This document shows positions 25,889-34,294 of a stretch of DNA of 64,000 nucleotides, piece after piece. Origin of the DNA: Pseudomonadota bacterium (GTDB taxonomy: Bacteria > Pseudomonadota > Alphaproteobacteria > Sphingomonadales > Sphingomonadaceae). Every line of letters begins with the position of its first letter. Position 1 is the first letter of the stretch. The position numbers were made by a program, and so were the translations under genes. The stretch lies in contig JAEWEY010000004.1 in assembly GCA_023389105.1 (NCBI GenBank), forward strand, positions 248,001-312,000, read 5' to 3'. Under the pieces are notes generated by a model. The model searched no databases. It saw only the letters and a program-made list of their open reading frames with translations, and had not been told where the DNA came from.

Positions 25889-26335
25889 ATGCCCGATCCG
25901 ATGTCTGGCGGCTGTGCGTGCGGGCGCGTTCGCTACACAGCGAGAGTCGACAATCACGAGGCCTATCTGTGCCACTGCCGGATGTGCCAGCGCTCTACGG
26001 GATCGGTGTCGATCGCCTTCACCAACGTGAAGCAGACGAACGTCGACTGGGATCACGAGCCCGACTGGTTCGATAGCTCGCCGATTGCCGTGCGACCTTA
26101 CTGCCGGGAATGCGGGACCTCGCTCGGCTTCAAGTTCAAGGACGGCAGCGAGAATATGGACCTGACCGTCGCGTCGTTCGACGATCCGTCGCCGTTCGTA
26201 CCCAAGCACCATTTCGGCGCCGAGAGCATGCATCGCTCCTGGCTCAACACCGCGGGGCTCAACGAAATGCGGACGGACGAGTATCAGAAGCTGATCGACA
26301 AATGGGTCGACGCCACCGGGGCGTTTCCGGGGTGA
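25889..26335 (+). CDS. GFA family zinc protein (Gfa-like)
   Basis: A 148-residue protein of the glutathione-dependent formaldehyde-activating-enzyme-like (GFA/CENP-V) fold. Zinc-ligand cysteines are seen in GGCACGRVRY, CHCRMCQR and CRECGTSLGF, the usual spacing of the family. Members bind zinc; a true formaldehyde-activating role is doubtful for most, so no substrate is assigned. The ATG at 25889 follows GGGAGG by six bases, so an open extension to 25766 (in the divergent gene) is rejected. It is coupled to the next hydrolase by GTGA. Confidence 0.9.
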   Translation: MPDPMSGGCACGRVRYTARVDNHEAYLCHCRMCQRSTGSVSIAFTNVKQTNVDWDHEPDWFDSSPIAVRPYCRECGTSLGFKFKDGSENMDLTVASFDDPSPFVPKHHFGAESMHRSWLNTAGLNEMRTDEYQKLIDKWVDATGAFPG

Positions 26336-27087
26336 GCGAGCCGAAAGTCACGCGATGGAGGGCGTCGGACGGCGTCGAGCTTGCGTACCATGAACTGGGC
26401 GAGGGACGCCCGGTCGTGCTTCTGCACGGCCTGTTCTCCGACGCGGTGATGAACTGGATCAAATTCGGCCACGCGGAGCGGATCGCGGCGGCGGGATTCC
26501 GGGTCATCATGCCTGATCTTCGTGCGCATGGCCTGAGCGGACGGCCGCATGGGGCGGAACACTATCCGGTCGGCATCCTCGCGCGCGATCTGACTGAGTT
26601 GATTGTCCGGCTCCAGCTGACGGACTTTGACCTGGGCGGCTTCTCGTTGGGTGCGCGGACAACGGTCGAGGGCGTCGGGGAGGGGCTGAAGCCGCGTCGA
26701 GCAATTCTTGGCGGCGCCGGGCTGGAGGGACTTCGCCACTGGCAGCGGCGAAAAACTTTCTTCGTGGAGGCGATCCAATTGTTTGATCAGGTCCACCGCG
26801 GCGATCCGCACTGGCTGTCGATCCAGTTCATGAAAAGCCAGAAGGTCGACCGCGTCGCGGCCGGCCTGCTGCTCGAAAGCTTCGCCGACGCGTTCATGGA
26901 CTGGTTGCAGGCCTTCACCATGCCGACGCTGGTGGTTTGCGGTTCGGAGGACGACGATAATGGCTCGGCCGCCGAGTTGGCCGCAGCAATGCCCAACGCC
27001 GTTTTCCGCGAAATTCCCGGCACGCACATGAGTTCGGTGACCAAGCCTGAGCTTGGCCAGGCGATCGTCGATTTCCTGACGCAATAA
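26332..27087 (+). CDS. Alpha/beta-fold hydrolase
   Basis: A 251-residue hydrolase. The oxyanion-hole HGLFSD motif, nucleophile elbow GGFSLGART (Ser), Asp in CGSEDDDNG, and His in IPGTHMSS make a complete catalytic triad. The substrate cannot be inferred. The start is GTG at 26332, overlapping the stop of the GFA gene (GTGA), so the two are translationally coupled. A hairpin terminator follows its stop directly. Confidence 0.9.
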   Translation: MSEPKVTRWRASDGVELAYHELGEGRPVVLLHGLFSDAVMNWIKFGHAERIAAAGFRVIMPDLRAHGLSGRPHGAEHYPVGILARDLTELIVRLQLTDFDLGGFSLGARTTVEGVGEGLKPRRAILGGAGLEGLRHWQRRKTFFVEAIQLFDQVHRGDPHWLSIQFMKSQKVDRVAAGLLLESFADAFMDWLQAFTMPTLVVCGSEDDDNGSAAELAAAMPNAVFREIPGTHMSSVTKPELGQAIVDFLTQ

Positions 27088-27088
27088 A

Positions 27089-27113
27089 AAGGGGCGCCCC
27101 GGAGGCGCCCCTT
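27089..27113. terminator. Bidirectional intrinsic terminator
   Basis: GGGGCGCC and GGCGCCCC flank a five-base loop (CCGGA), extended by A-T pairs. On the minus strand the hairpin is followed by a TTTTTATT run, a strong terminator for the 27135-27548 gene. On the plus strand TTCCTT follows, enough for termination after the hydrolase. Confidence 0.9.
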
Positions 27114-27134
27114 CCTTCGTCGGTGGCATTCAAC

Positions 27135-27548
27135 TTAATAAGCGACGGCGCCGGCCTTCGTCTGGTTTTCGACGATCGGGTCGGTCGGACGTTTCGTTTT
27201 CTTGCCGGTCGCTTTCAGGGTCATGGCTTCCTCGGCGATGTCCGACTGATCTTGGGTATCGCTGCCCTTGAAGTTGCGACCGATGAAGCCTTCGTCACCG
27301 CGTGCGTTCTCGGACCATTCGCTGATCTGGTCGCTGAGGTTGGTCAGCTGATCGCTGATCTGGCTGCGCTTCGACCACAGGAAAAGACCTGCTGCCGCGG
27401 CACCCACCGCCGTTGCTGCAGCGGCCAACGGCCGCTCGCGGGCAAGGTCAAGCACGCCGCCGCTGCTATACTGGTTACGGCCGCTTGGATTGTTGTTCCG
27501 GCTGCGATTGTTGCCGCCGCGACCGCCACGATTGTTGTTCGTTGCCAT
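27135..27548 (-). CDS. N/RG-rich single-membrane-helix protein
   Basis: A 137-residue protein of unknown function. The first 30 residues are rich in Asn, Arg, Gly and Ser (MATNNNRGGRGGNNRSRNNN). A hydrophobic segment follows (PLAAAATAVGAAAAGLFLWS), then an amphipathic helix with KRSQISDQLTNLSDQISEWS, and a charged C-terminus. The layout (disordered basic N-terminus, one helix, coiled segment) recalls small stress-related membrane proteins of the YqjD/ElaB type, but no homology is claimed. The ribosome site is AGGAGAG. Termination is at the shared hairpin 27089-27113. Confidence 0.75.
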   Translation of the reverse strand: MATNNNRGGRGGNNRSRNNNPSGRNQYSSGGVLDLARERPLAAAATAVGAAAAGLFLWSKRSQISDQLTNLSDQISEWSENARGDEGFIGRNFKGSDTQDQSDIAEEAMTLKATGKKTKRPTDPIVENQTKAGAVAY

Positions 27549-27602
27549 GGTTCACTCTCCTCATGGTTGTTACGCTTGTCGATGGGTCAAACGCGCGAGC
27601 GC

Positions 27603-27637
27603 CGCCGCTGTTCGCATGAAATTTTCGAACAGCGGCG
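27603..27637. repeat. Perfect 12-bp inverted repeat
   Basis: CGCCGCTGTTCG and CGAACAGCGGCG are separated by eleven bases, between the stop of the peroxiredoxin gene and the start of the 27135 gene (both on the minus strand). No T-run follows on either strand. It may be the 3' stabilising structure of the peroxiredoxin mRNA or an operator for the downstream gene. Confidence 0.6.
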
Positions 27638-27663
27638 AGGAGTGGTGCGGCGGCGGTGAGCCG

Positions 27664-28152
27664 TCAGGCGGTGGCGAGCTGGTCCAGCATATATTCTGCG
27701 CTCGACGCGCGATATTCGCCCGGCGCTTCAACGTTCAGCTGCTCGACGACGCCGTCGTTGACGACCATCGAATAACGCTGGCTGCGCTGGCCCATGCCGA
27801 ACTTGCTGCCGTCCATTTCGAGGCCGGTCGCCTTGGCGAAGTCGCCATTGCCGTCCGCCAGCATGGTGATGTCTTCGGACCCGTCAGCCTTGTTCCAGGC
27901 GCCCATGACGAAGGGATCGTTGACCGAGATGCACGCGATCTCGTCGACGCCCTTGCTCTTCAGTTCGGCGGCTTTCTCGACGTACGAGGGGAGGTGGCGC
28001 GCCGAACAGGTCGGCGTGAACGCGCCCGGTACCGCGAACAGCGCAACGCGCTTACCCTTGAAATATTCGCCGCTGGTCGTCGGCTGCGGGCCGTCGTTGG
28101 TGGCGATGGCGAGGGGGACGTCGGGAAGGCGGTCGCCGATCTGAATGGTCAT
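27664..28152 (-). CDS. Peroxiredoxin, Prx5-like
   Basis: A 162-residue thiol peroxidase reducing hydrogen and organic peroxides. The peroxidatic Cys is in PGAFTPTCSARHLPSY, the Prx5/AhpE-like motif, and a second conserved block is GDRLPDVPLAIATNDG near the N-terminus. No clear resolving Cys is visible elsewhere, so it probably acts as a 1-Cys enzyme or uses glutathione/glutaredoxin. Ribosome site AGAAGGAA precedes the ATG. It is divergent from algH. Confidence 0.93.
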   Translation of the reverse strand: MTIQIGDRLPDVPLAIATNDGPQPTTSGEYFKGKRVALFAVPGAFTPTCSARHLPSYVEKAAELKSKGVDEIACISVNDPFVMGAWNKADGSEDITMLADGNGDFAKATGLEMDGSKFGMGQRSQRYSMVVNDGVVEQLNVEAPGEYRASSAEYMLDQLATA

Positions 28153-28254
28153 GGTGTATTTCCTTCTGGGGAGGGGATGAACCGCGACTTAGGCTCGGCG
28201 TGTTGCGCGCTCAAGTCTTGCCCGCCGGTAAGCCGCGGACCATTGAGGCTCAGC

Positions 28255-28830
28255 ATGATCGAACAGCCTACGTTTCTGTCCGGCAAACTCCTGCTCGCGA
28301 TGCCGGGCATGGCCGATCCGCGCTTCGAACGGGCGGTCATTGCCATGTGCGCGCACGACGAGGACGGCGCTGTGGGCGTAGGCATCGGGCACAAGCGAGC
28401 GGGGATCAGCTTCCGCGGCTTGCTGCGACAGCTCGACATCGATCCAGGCGAGGCGCCCGATGTCGCTGTTCATCATGGTGGGCCGGTCGAGCCGGGGAGG
28501 GGCTTCGTGCTGCACTCAACCGATTGGGGCGGGCAGGACACGCTGCATGTCAACGACGAGACCGGGGTGCTGTTCGCAATGACGGGCACGATCGACGTCC
28601 TGCGCGCCATCGCGGAGGGACGCGGACCGAAGCAGTGGCTGGTCGCGCTCGGCTATGCCGGCTGGGGCGAGGGGCAGCTGGACGAGGAGATGACTCGCCA
28701 CGGGTGGTTCACCGCGCGGACCGACCTCAAAATCCTGTTCGACACGCCGGCGGACGAGCGCTGGGGCGCTGCGTTCAAGGCGGAAGGAGTCGACCCGCGG
28801 CTACTCGCCAGCGAGACCGGCGCAGCTTGA
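28255..28830 (+). CDS. YqgE/AlgH family protein
   Basis: A 191-residue cytoplasmic protein of the UPF0301/AlgH family. Characteristic segments are FLSGKLLLAMPGMADPRFER near the start, then VGVGIGHKR, VHHGGPVEPGRGFVLHS and WLVALGYAGWGEGQLDEEM. The biochemical function of this family is unproven. ATG 28255 after TGAGG fits the family N-terminus; the reading frame extends far upstream but through the divergent gene. Its stop at 28830 is seven bases from the palindrome that precedes ahcY. Confidence 0.93.
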   Translation: MIEQPTFLSGKLLLAMPGMADPRFERAVIAMCAHDEDGAVGVGIGHKRAGISFRGLLRQLDIDPGEAPDVAVHHGGPVEPGRGFVLHSTDWGGQDTLHVNDETGVLFAMTGTIDVLRAIAEGRGPKQWLVALGYAGWGEGQLDEEMTRHGWFTARTDLKILFDTPADERWGAAFKAEGVDPRLLASETGAA

Positions 28831-28837
28831 AACCAAC

Positions 28838-28857
28838 ATATAAAGAATCCTTTATAT
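28838..28857. promoter_or_regulatory. Perfect palindrome upstream of ahcY (candidate operator)
   Basis: ATATAAAG and CTTTATAT are exact inverted repeats separated by AATC. They lie in an AT-rich patch in otherwise GC-rich DNA, 85 bases before the ahcY start. From memory, ArsR-family SAM-cycle regulators (SahR-type) in proteobacteria use AT-rich palindromes of this kind with CAAG/AAAG cores before ahcY and met genes; this assignment is inference. Confidence 0.6.
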
Positions 28858-28864
28858 TTGCCTT

Positions 28865-28941
28865 TCCGACGCGTCGCGGCTAACGGCTCCGACCATCGCG
28901 CCACCTGACGGCGCTTTTTCTTTTTTATCGGAGAACATCAC
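28865..28941 (+). promoter_or_regulatory. Structured ahcY leader: hairpin with long T-tract plus anti-Shine-Dalgarno segment
   Basis: GCGCC (28898-28902) and GGCGC (28910-28914) form a hairpin with a seven-base loop, directly followed by TTTTTCTTTTTT (28915-28926), a strong terminator-like element only 16 bases before the ahcY GTG. CTCCGA (28887-28892) is exactly complementary to TCGGAG (28928-28933), which contains the ribosome site. CGAC at 28890-28893 could instead pair with GTCG at 28873-28876. This suggests attenuation or riboswitch-like control. I do not recognise the SAH riboswitch consensus. Confidence 0.55.
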
Positions 28942-30354
<1,413 letters not shown>

Positions 30355-30357
30355 AAT

Positions 30358-30711
30358 TCAAGCGTCGGCGAGCGGCCCCAGCGCATCGCGCAGGGGCTGC
30401 AGCCACTGCGCATAGGGTTTCCAGCGGTCGACGCCGCTGCGGTTGAGCGGTCGGCGCACCTGCTCCGCGCTCGGGGTCCGCACGGTCCGGTCGGACTCGT
30501 GGAAGCTGAGCAGGTCGTCGGACCATTCCAGACCGAGGTAATCCAGAACGCGGCGGAGTTCGCGTTCCGGACGGTCGAGCAATGTCTCGTAACGCACCTG
30601 GCACATCATGCCGGGCGCCGCTTTGGCGACATGATCCATTAGCCGCGTGTAATCGAGGCTGTCCGCGAGGGGAAAGTGGCCTTCAGGCAACAGCTGAGCC
30701 GCCTGCGCAAA
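30358..30711 (-). pseudogene. Sulfotransferase remnant (C-terminal part only)
   Basis: The minus-strand frame between an in-frame TGA (30712-30714) and the stop at 30358 encodes about 117 residues matching the C-terminal third of a sulfotransferase: SLDYTRLMDHVAKAAPG, then QVRYETLLDRPERELRRVL, FHESDRTVRT and RPLNRSGVDRWKPY. The N-terminal part with the PAPS-binding loop is missing, and the frame abuts the terminator of the TonB receptor gene directly. No good start is present (TTG at 30690 is the first possible). This looks like the tail of a deleted TPR-sulfotransferase gene. Confidence 0.7.
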
Positions 30712-30713
30712 TC

Positions 30714-30744
30714 AAAAAAAGGGGCCGCCCCGAAGGACGACCCC
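30714..30744 (-). terminator. Intrinsic terminator of the TonB receptor gene
   Basis: On the minus strand GGGGTCGTCC and GGGCGGCCCC pair over ten positions (two G-U) around a TTCG tetraloop and are followed by seven T's. It lies 25 bases after the receptor stop codon. Confidence 0.93.
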
Positions 30745-30769
30745 TGGAGTGTCCAGACTAAGCTGAGGC

Positions 30770-33700
30770 TTAGCGGAACTTCACTTCCGCGCCGCCGTAG
30801 AAGAAGCGGCCGGTCGGGTTGTAGTTGCTGCCAGCCTCGTTGCCCCACAGATCGTAAGGCGGCTTCAGGTTCGCGATATTGTCGACGCCGGCATAGAGCC
30901 GCAGCTTCGACGTCGCATCGAAGTTCACGCGCGCATTGTGCGTGATCTGCGACGGATACCACTTGATCGGGCGTGCGTCCGGGTTCGTCGGACCGCGACC
31001 CTGATGGCTGAACTGGGTCTCCCACGACAGGATCGCCTGGCGGCCGACGTAGACGCCGCTGTAGGTCAGGTCGAACTTGCCGAAGTCCAGATTCGCGTTC
31101 CAGGTGGCGCCCCAACGCGGATCGCCCAAACCTTCGTCGATCTTATCCGAACGGTCAGGCTGCGTCAGGTAGCTGAAGTTCTCGCTCTTCATCAGCAGGC
31201 TGACGATGGCGTGGCCCGAGAAACGGACGTTGCCCCACAACCGGCGGTTGTAGCTGGCATCGAAGTCGATGCCGCGCCGCACCAGGGCCGCGAAGTTATA
31301 CGGCTGGTTGATGAAGGCGTTGCCGGTGGTCGGGAAGTTGTAAGTCACGCCATTGATCGTGCGGGTCGACTGCCCCGCGAAGGCGAGGTTGGCCAACGGG
31401 TTCGTCGTCGAGCTCTGACGGGCGATGGCGCCGCAGAACTCATTGTTGATGCCCGTCGGATCGTCATAGCAACGGTTGATGATCGCCTGGCCCGAGAGGC
31501 CGGAGATCACGTCACGCACCTTGATACGGTAGTAATCGACCGTCAGCGCGAAGCCGGGCATGAACGCCGGCTGCACGATGCCGCCGATCGTGATGCTCGT
31601 GCCCTTTTCCGGACGCAGGCCAGCGTTGCCGCTGTTGATGCCCACGACGCCGCTTTGCGGAACGTTCGTCCACGGAACGGTGACCGTCGCGCCCGTATTG
31701 TCGACGTAGGTGATCGTCGTCGGGATCCCGGCAGCTGCGCAGTTGGCGACGCGGTTGGGATTGGTCGTGATGTTGTTGCTCGAGTTTGTACCGCCGGGCT
31801 GATCGCACGGGTCAGTCAGACCGTTGGCAAAGGTCTGCGTCGCCGTGGCGAACGCATCCGACAGCGTCGGCACACGAACCGAGCGCGCATAGCCGCCGCG
31901 TAGCCGCAGTCCGCTGAACGGCGAGTAAGTGGCGCCGGCGTTGTACGCCCACACGCCCTTGATGCCGCGATACTTGGAGTAGCGCGCAGCACCCTCGACC
32001 GTCAGCTCCTTGATGCCCGGAAGGTCTGCCAGGATCGGCAGGCGAAGCTCGCCGAAGCCTTCGTTGGTCTTCAGCTTCGGTGGCAGGAACGGAGCGAAGG
32101 CATTGAGGAAGGTCAGACCTGCCTGCGTCGTCGGGTCGTAAACCGAGCTGGCCTTCTCCTCGCGGTGTTCATAGCCGACCGAGAAGCCGATGGGGCCGCC
32201 AGGAAGCTTGAAGAAGCCCGAGGTGTCACCCGAGATGAACGCAACGCCGTCCAGCTGGCTGGCCTTCTGCACGCGCGATGACGTGTAGAGGACATAGTCG
32301 CGCGCGGCTTGCGATGAGGCGCCGTAACCGAACACGTTCAGCGGCACGCACGACGGGTCATCGTTGGTCGTGATTGCGTCAGCGTTCACGCCGCAGACGA
32401 TCTGTCCGGCAGAGTTAAGCCGGGCGTCGGTCGCGCGATTGAAGTTCGCCACCAGCACGTTGCCGCCCGTTTCGTAATAGGTGCGGGTGTGGCCGTAGTT
32501 GAGCGACACTTCGTAGTTGATGTTGCCGTTGCTCGACAGTTCGCCGCGAGCACCGCCGACGATCCGGTAGGTGGTGCGCTTATGGTCTTCGGCGCGCGTG
32601 CCCAGGTCGTTGTTGAAGCGCTGCATCGTGAAGCACTGCGTGGTGCCGGTGCGGGCTTGGCAGCTTGCAGTCGAAACCGTCGCCGGGAACTGCTGCAGCA
32701 ACGCGCGAGCCTGGGGTGTCAGGAACGGGTTGCTGGTGCTGAACACAGGGCTCAGCGTCGACGAAATGAACGTCGGCTGCGAGCTCTGCTGCTTTGCCTT
32801 GATGCGGACGTAGCCCGCTTCGACGAACGGCTTGAACGCCGGCGAGATGTTGCCGTTGAGGAAAACATTCCCGTTGATACGCTCGAGGCCCGGCAGCAGC
32901 ATCGCATCTTCGAGACCGGTGGCGCTCAAGCCGCCGAACACGCCGCCGCCAATGGCGCGGTTGTCGAAGTAGGGGACGTCGCGAGCCAGCGTGCCGTCCG
33001 GAAGGAAAGCGTAGTTGGACGCGATGCGGGTGTTGGTCGGCGTCAGCTGCCCCGTGCAGACCAGCGCGCGAACGGAGGCGTTGGTCGACGTGGCCGCGGG
33101 GCACGAGTTCAACACGTAGCCACCGGTCGAGATGTTCCCGAACGTGCTGCCCGGGATGGTGCCGTTCATCGTATCCCAGAAAGCGGTGTTCGGAACGCCG
33201 TCGAAGTTGCGGTTCGGTGCGTTCGTGATCTGGCTGGTGTAGAAAGCAGACGGACCCGTGAGGCCGCCAAGATACGGACGATCCGAAAAGAAGACTGCGT
33301 CCGACTTTGAATACTCGAAGGCGCCCGTCAGGTTCACACGGCCGTCCATGAAGTTATGTCCGGCGACGGCGCTGATGAACTTGTTCGCGCGGTCGTTGTA
33401 GTCGCTGATGCCAGCCTGGCCGCGAATCTTGATGCCGTCGTAGTCGCGCTTCAGGATGAAGTTCACGACGCCGGCGACCGCGTCCGAACCGTAGACGGCC
33501 GAGTTGCCGCCGGTCACCACATCGACGCGGTCGAGCAGGTCGACCGGGATGGTGTTGACGTCGACGTTGAAGTTGCCCGGCTGAGCGCTGACCATGCGGC
33601 GGCCGTTCACCAGCACCAGCGTGCGGTTCGTGCCAAGGCCACGAAGGTCCAAGATGCTAAGGCCCGCGGTGCCGATCGAGTTGACCGAGTTCGCCTGGCT

Positions 33701-34051
33701 GAAGGTCGAGCGGAGCGACGGAAGGTCGTTCAGTGCATCGCCGAGCGAAACTTCACCGCGCGTCGTCAGGTCCTGAGCGGCAACGCTGGTGATCGGCACG
33801 GCCGATTCCAGGTTCGGGCGGCGGATGCGCGATCCGGTGACGACGATCTGCGTATCGGTGTTCGCGGCAACAGCAGCAGGGCTGGTGTCGGCGGGCACGC
33901 AATTCGGGTCAGCAGCGGTCGCGGGCGTCGTGCTTCCCGGCAACGGACAGGTGGTCGTCGACGTTTGTGCAAGGCTCGGCGTGGCCGAGGCAAAGAAGAT
34001 GAAGGCACCCGTCTGAAGCGCCGTCGCGGCAAGCAAATTACGATTGATCAC
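30770..34051 (-). CDS. TonB-dependent outer-membrane receptor
   Basis: A 1093-residue outer-membrane protein. A signal peptide (about 29 residues, ending PSLAQ) is followed by a low-complexity Cys-containing spacer, the TonB box-like QIVVTGSRIRRPNLES, a plug domain (SLGDALNDLPSLRSTFSQAN, then GLSILDLRGLGTNRTLVLVN and GGNSAVYGSDAVAGVVNFIL), and a 22-strand-type barrel with long loops. The TIVVTGSRI-type box identifies the class that is abundant in sphingomonads and Caulobacter. The C-terminus ends VKFR, with the usual terminal Phe one residue early. The ligand is unknown; a Pho-box-like site upstream hints at phosphate-regulated uptake. A strong terminator follows. Confidence 0.95.
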   Translation of the reverse strand: MINRNLLAATALQTGAFIFFASATPSLAQTSTTTCPLPGSTTPATAADPNCVPADTSPAAVAANTDTQIVVTGSRIRRPNLESAVPITSVAAQDLTTRGEVSLGDALNDLPSLRSTFSQANSVNSIGTAGLSILDLRGLGTNRTLVLVNGRRMVSAQPGNFNVDVNTIPVDLLDRVDVVTGGNSAVYGSDAVAGVVNFILKRDYDGIKIRGQAGISDYNDRANKFISAVAGHNFMDGRVNLTGAFEYSKSDAVFFSDRPYLGGLTGPSAFYTSQITNAPNRNFDGVPNTAFWDTMNGTIPGSTFGNISTGGYVLNSCPAATSTNASVRALVCTGQLTPTNTRIASNYAFLPDGTLARDVPYFDNRAIGGGVFGGLSATGLEDAMLLPGLERINGNVFLNGNISPAFKPFVEAGYVRIKAKQQSSQPTFISSTLSPVFSTSNPFLTPQARALLQQFPATVSTASCQARTGTTQCFTMQRFNNDLGTRAEDHKRTTYRIVGGARGELSSNGNINYEVSLNYGHTRTYYETGGNVLVANFNRATDARLNSAGQIVCGVNADAITTNDDPSCVPLNVFGYGASSQAARDYVLYTSSRVQKASQLDGVAFISGDTSGFFKLPGGPIGFSVGYEHREEKASSVYDPTTQAGLTFLNAFAPFLPPKLKTNEGFGELRLPILADLPGIKELTVEGAARYSKYRGIKGVWAYNAGATYSPFSGLRLRGGYARSVRVPTLSDAFATATQTFANGLTDPCDQPGGTNSSNNITTNPNRVANCAAAGIPTTITYVDNTGATVTVPWTNVPQSGVVGINSGNAGLRPEKGTSITIGGIVQPAFMPGFALTVDYYRIKVRDVISGLSGQAIINRCYDDPTGINNEFCGAIARQSSTTNPLANLAFAGQSTRTINGVTYNFPTTGNAFINQPYNFAALVRRGIDFDASYNRRLWGNVRFSGHAIVSLLMKSENFSYLTQPDRSDKIDEGLGDPRWGATWNANLDFGKFDLTYSGVYVGRQAILSWETQFSHQGRGPTNPDARPIKWYPSQITHNARVNFDATSKLRLYAGVDNIANLKPPYDLWGNEAGSNYNPTGRFFYGGAEVKFR

Positions 34052-34148
34052 TTTTCCCCATTCCCCAGATTATCGGAATAACCGGCAGGGGGTTCCCGAT
34101 TTGCGGAGCCATCGCAACATCAACGAAAGACCGGGGTTCGTCTTTTTG

Positions 34149-34181
34149 CGTTCATGTAGCTTTAATGTCACGGTAATGACG
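34149..34181 (-). promoter_or_regulatory. Three 11-bp phased repeats, Pho-box-like, before the TonB receptor
   Basis: On the minus strand three consecutive 11-mers read CGTCATTACCG, TGACATTAAAG and CTACATGAACG. Each has CAT at positions 4-6, A at 8 and G at 11. Direct repeats of a TGTCAT-like core at 11-bp spacing are the hallmark of PhoB binding sites. The site is about 100 bases before the receptor ATG and also faces divL on the other side. Confidence 0.5.
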
Positions 34182-34294
34182 CAAATCTGTCCGGGACCAG
34201 ACTCTTTTTGCTTCGCGCTGATCCGGCAACGTCCCCTTTTCTTTGACCCGTCGCACCGTATGACTTGCTGCGAGGGGAGTGGTTACGCGAACGC

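Noticed and set aside
28865..28941. Known SAH riboswitch (Ralstonia type) before ahcY
   Set aside because: I could not find the characteristic GAGGAGCGCUGC core or the closing pseudoknot sequence. The structure is therefore reported only as a candidate leader.
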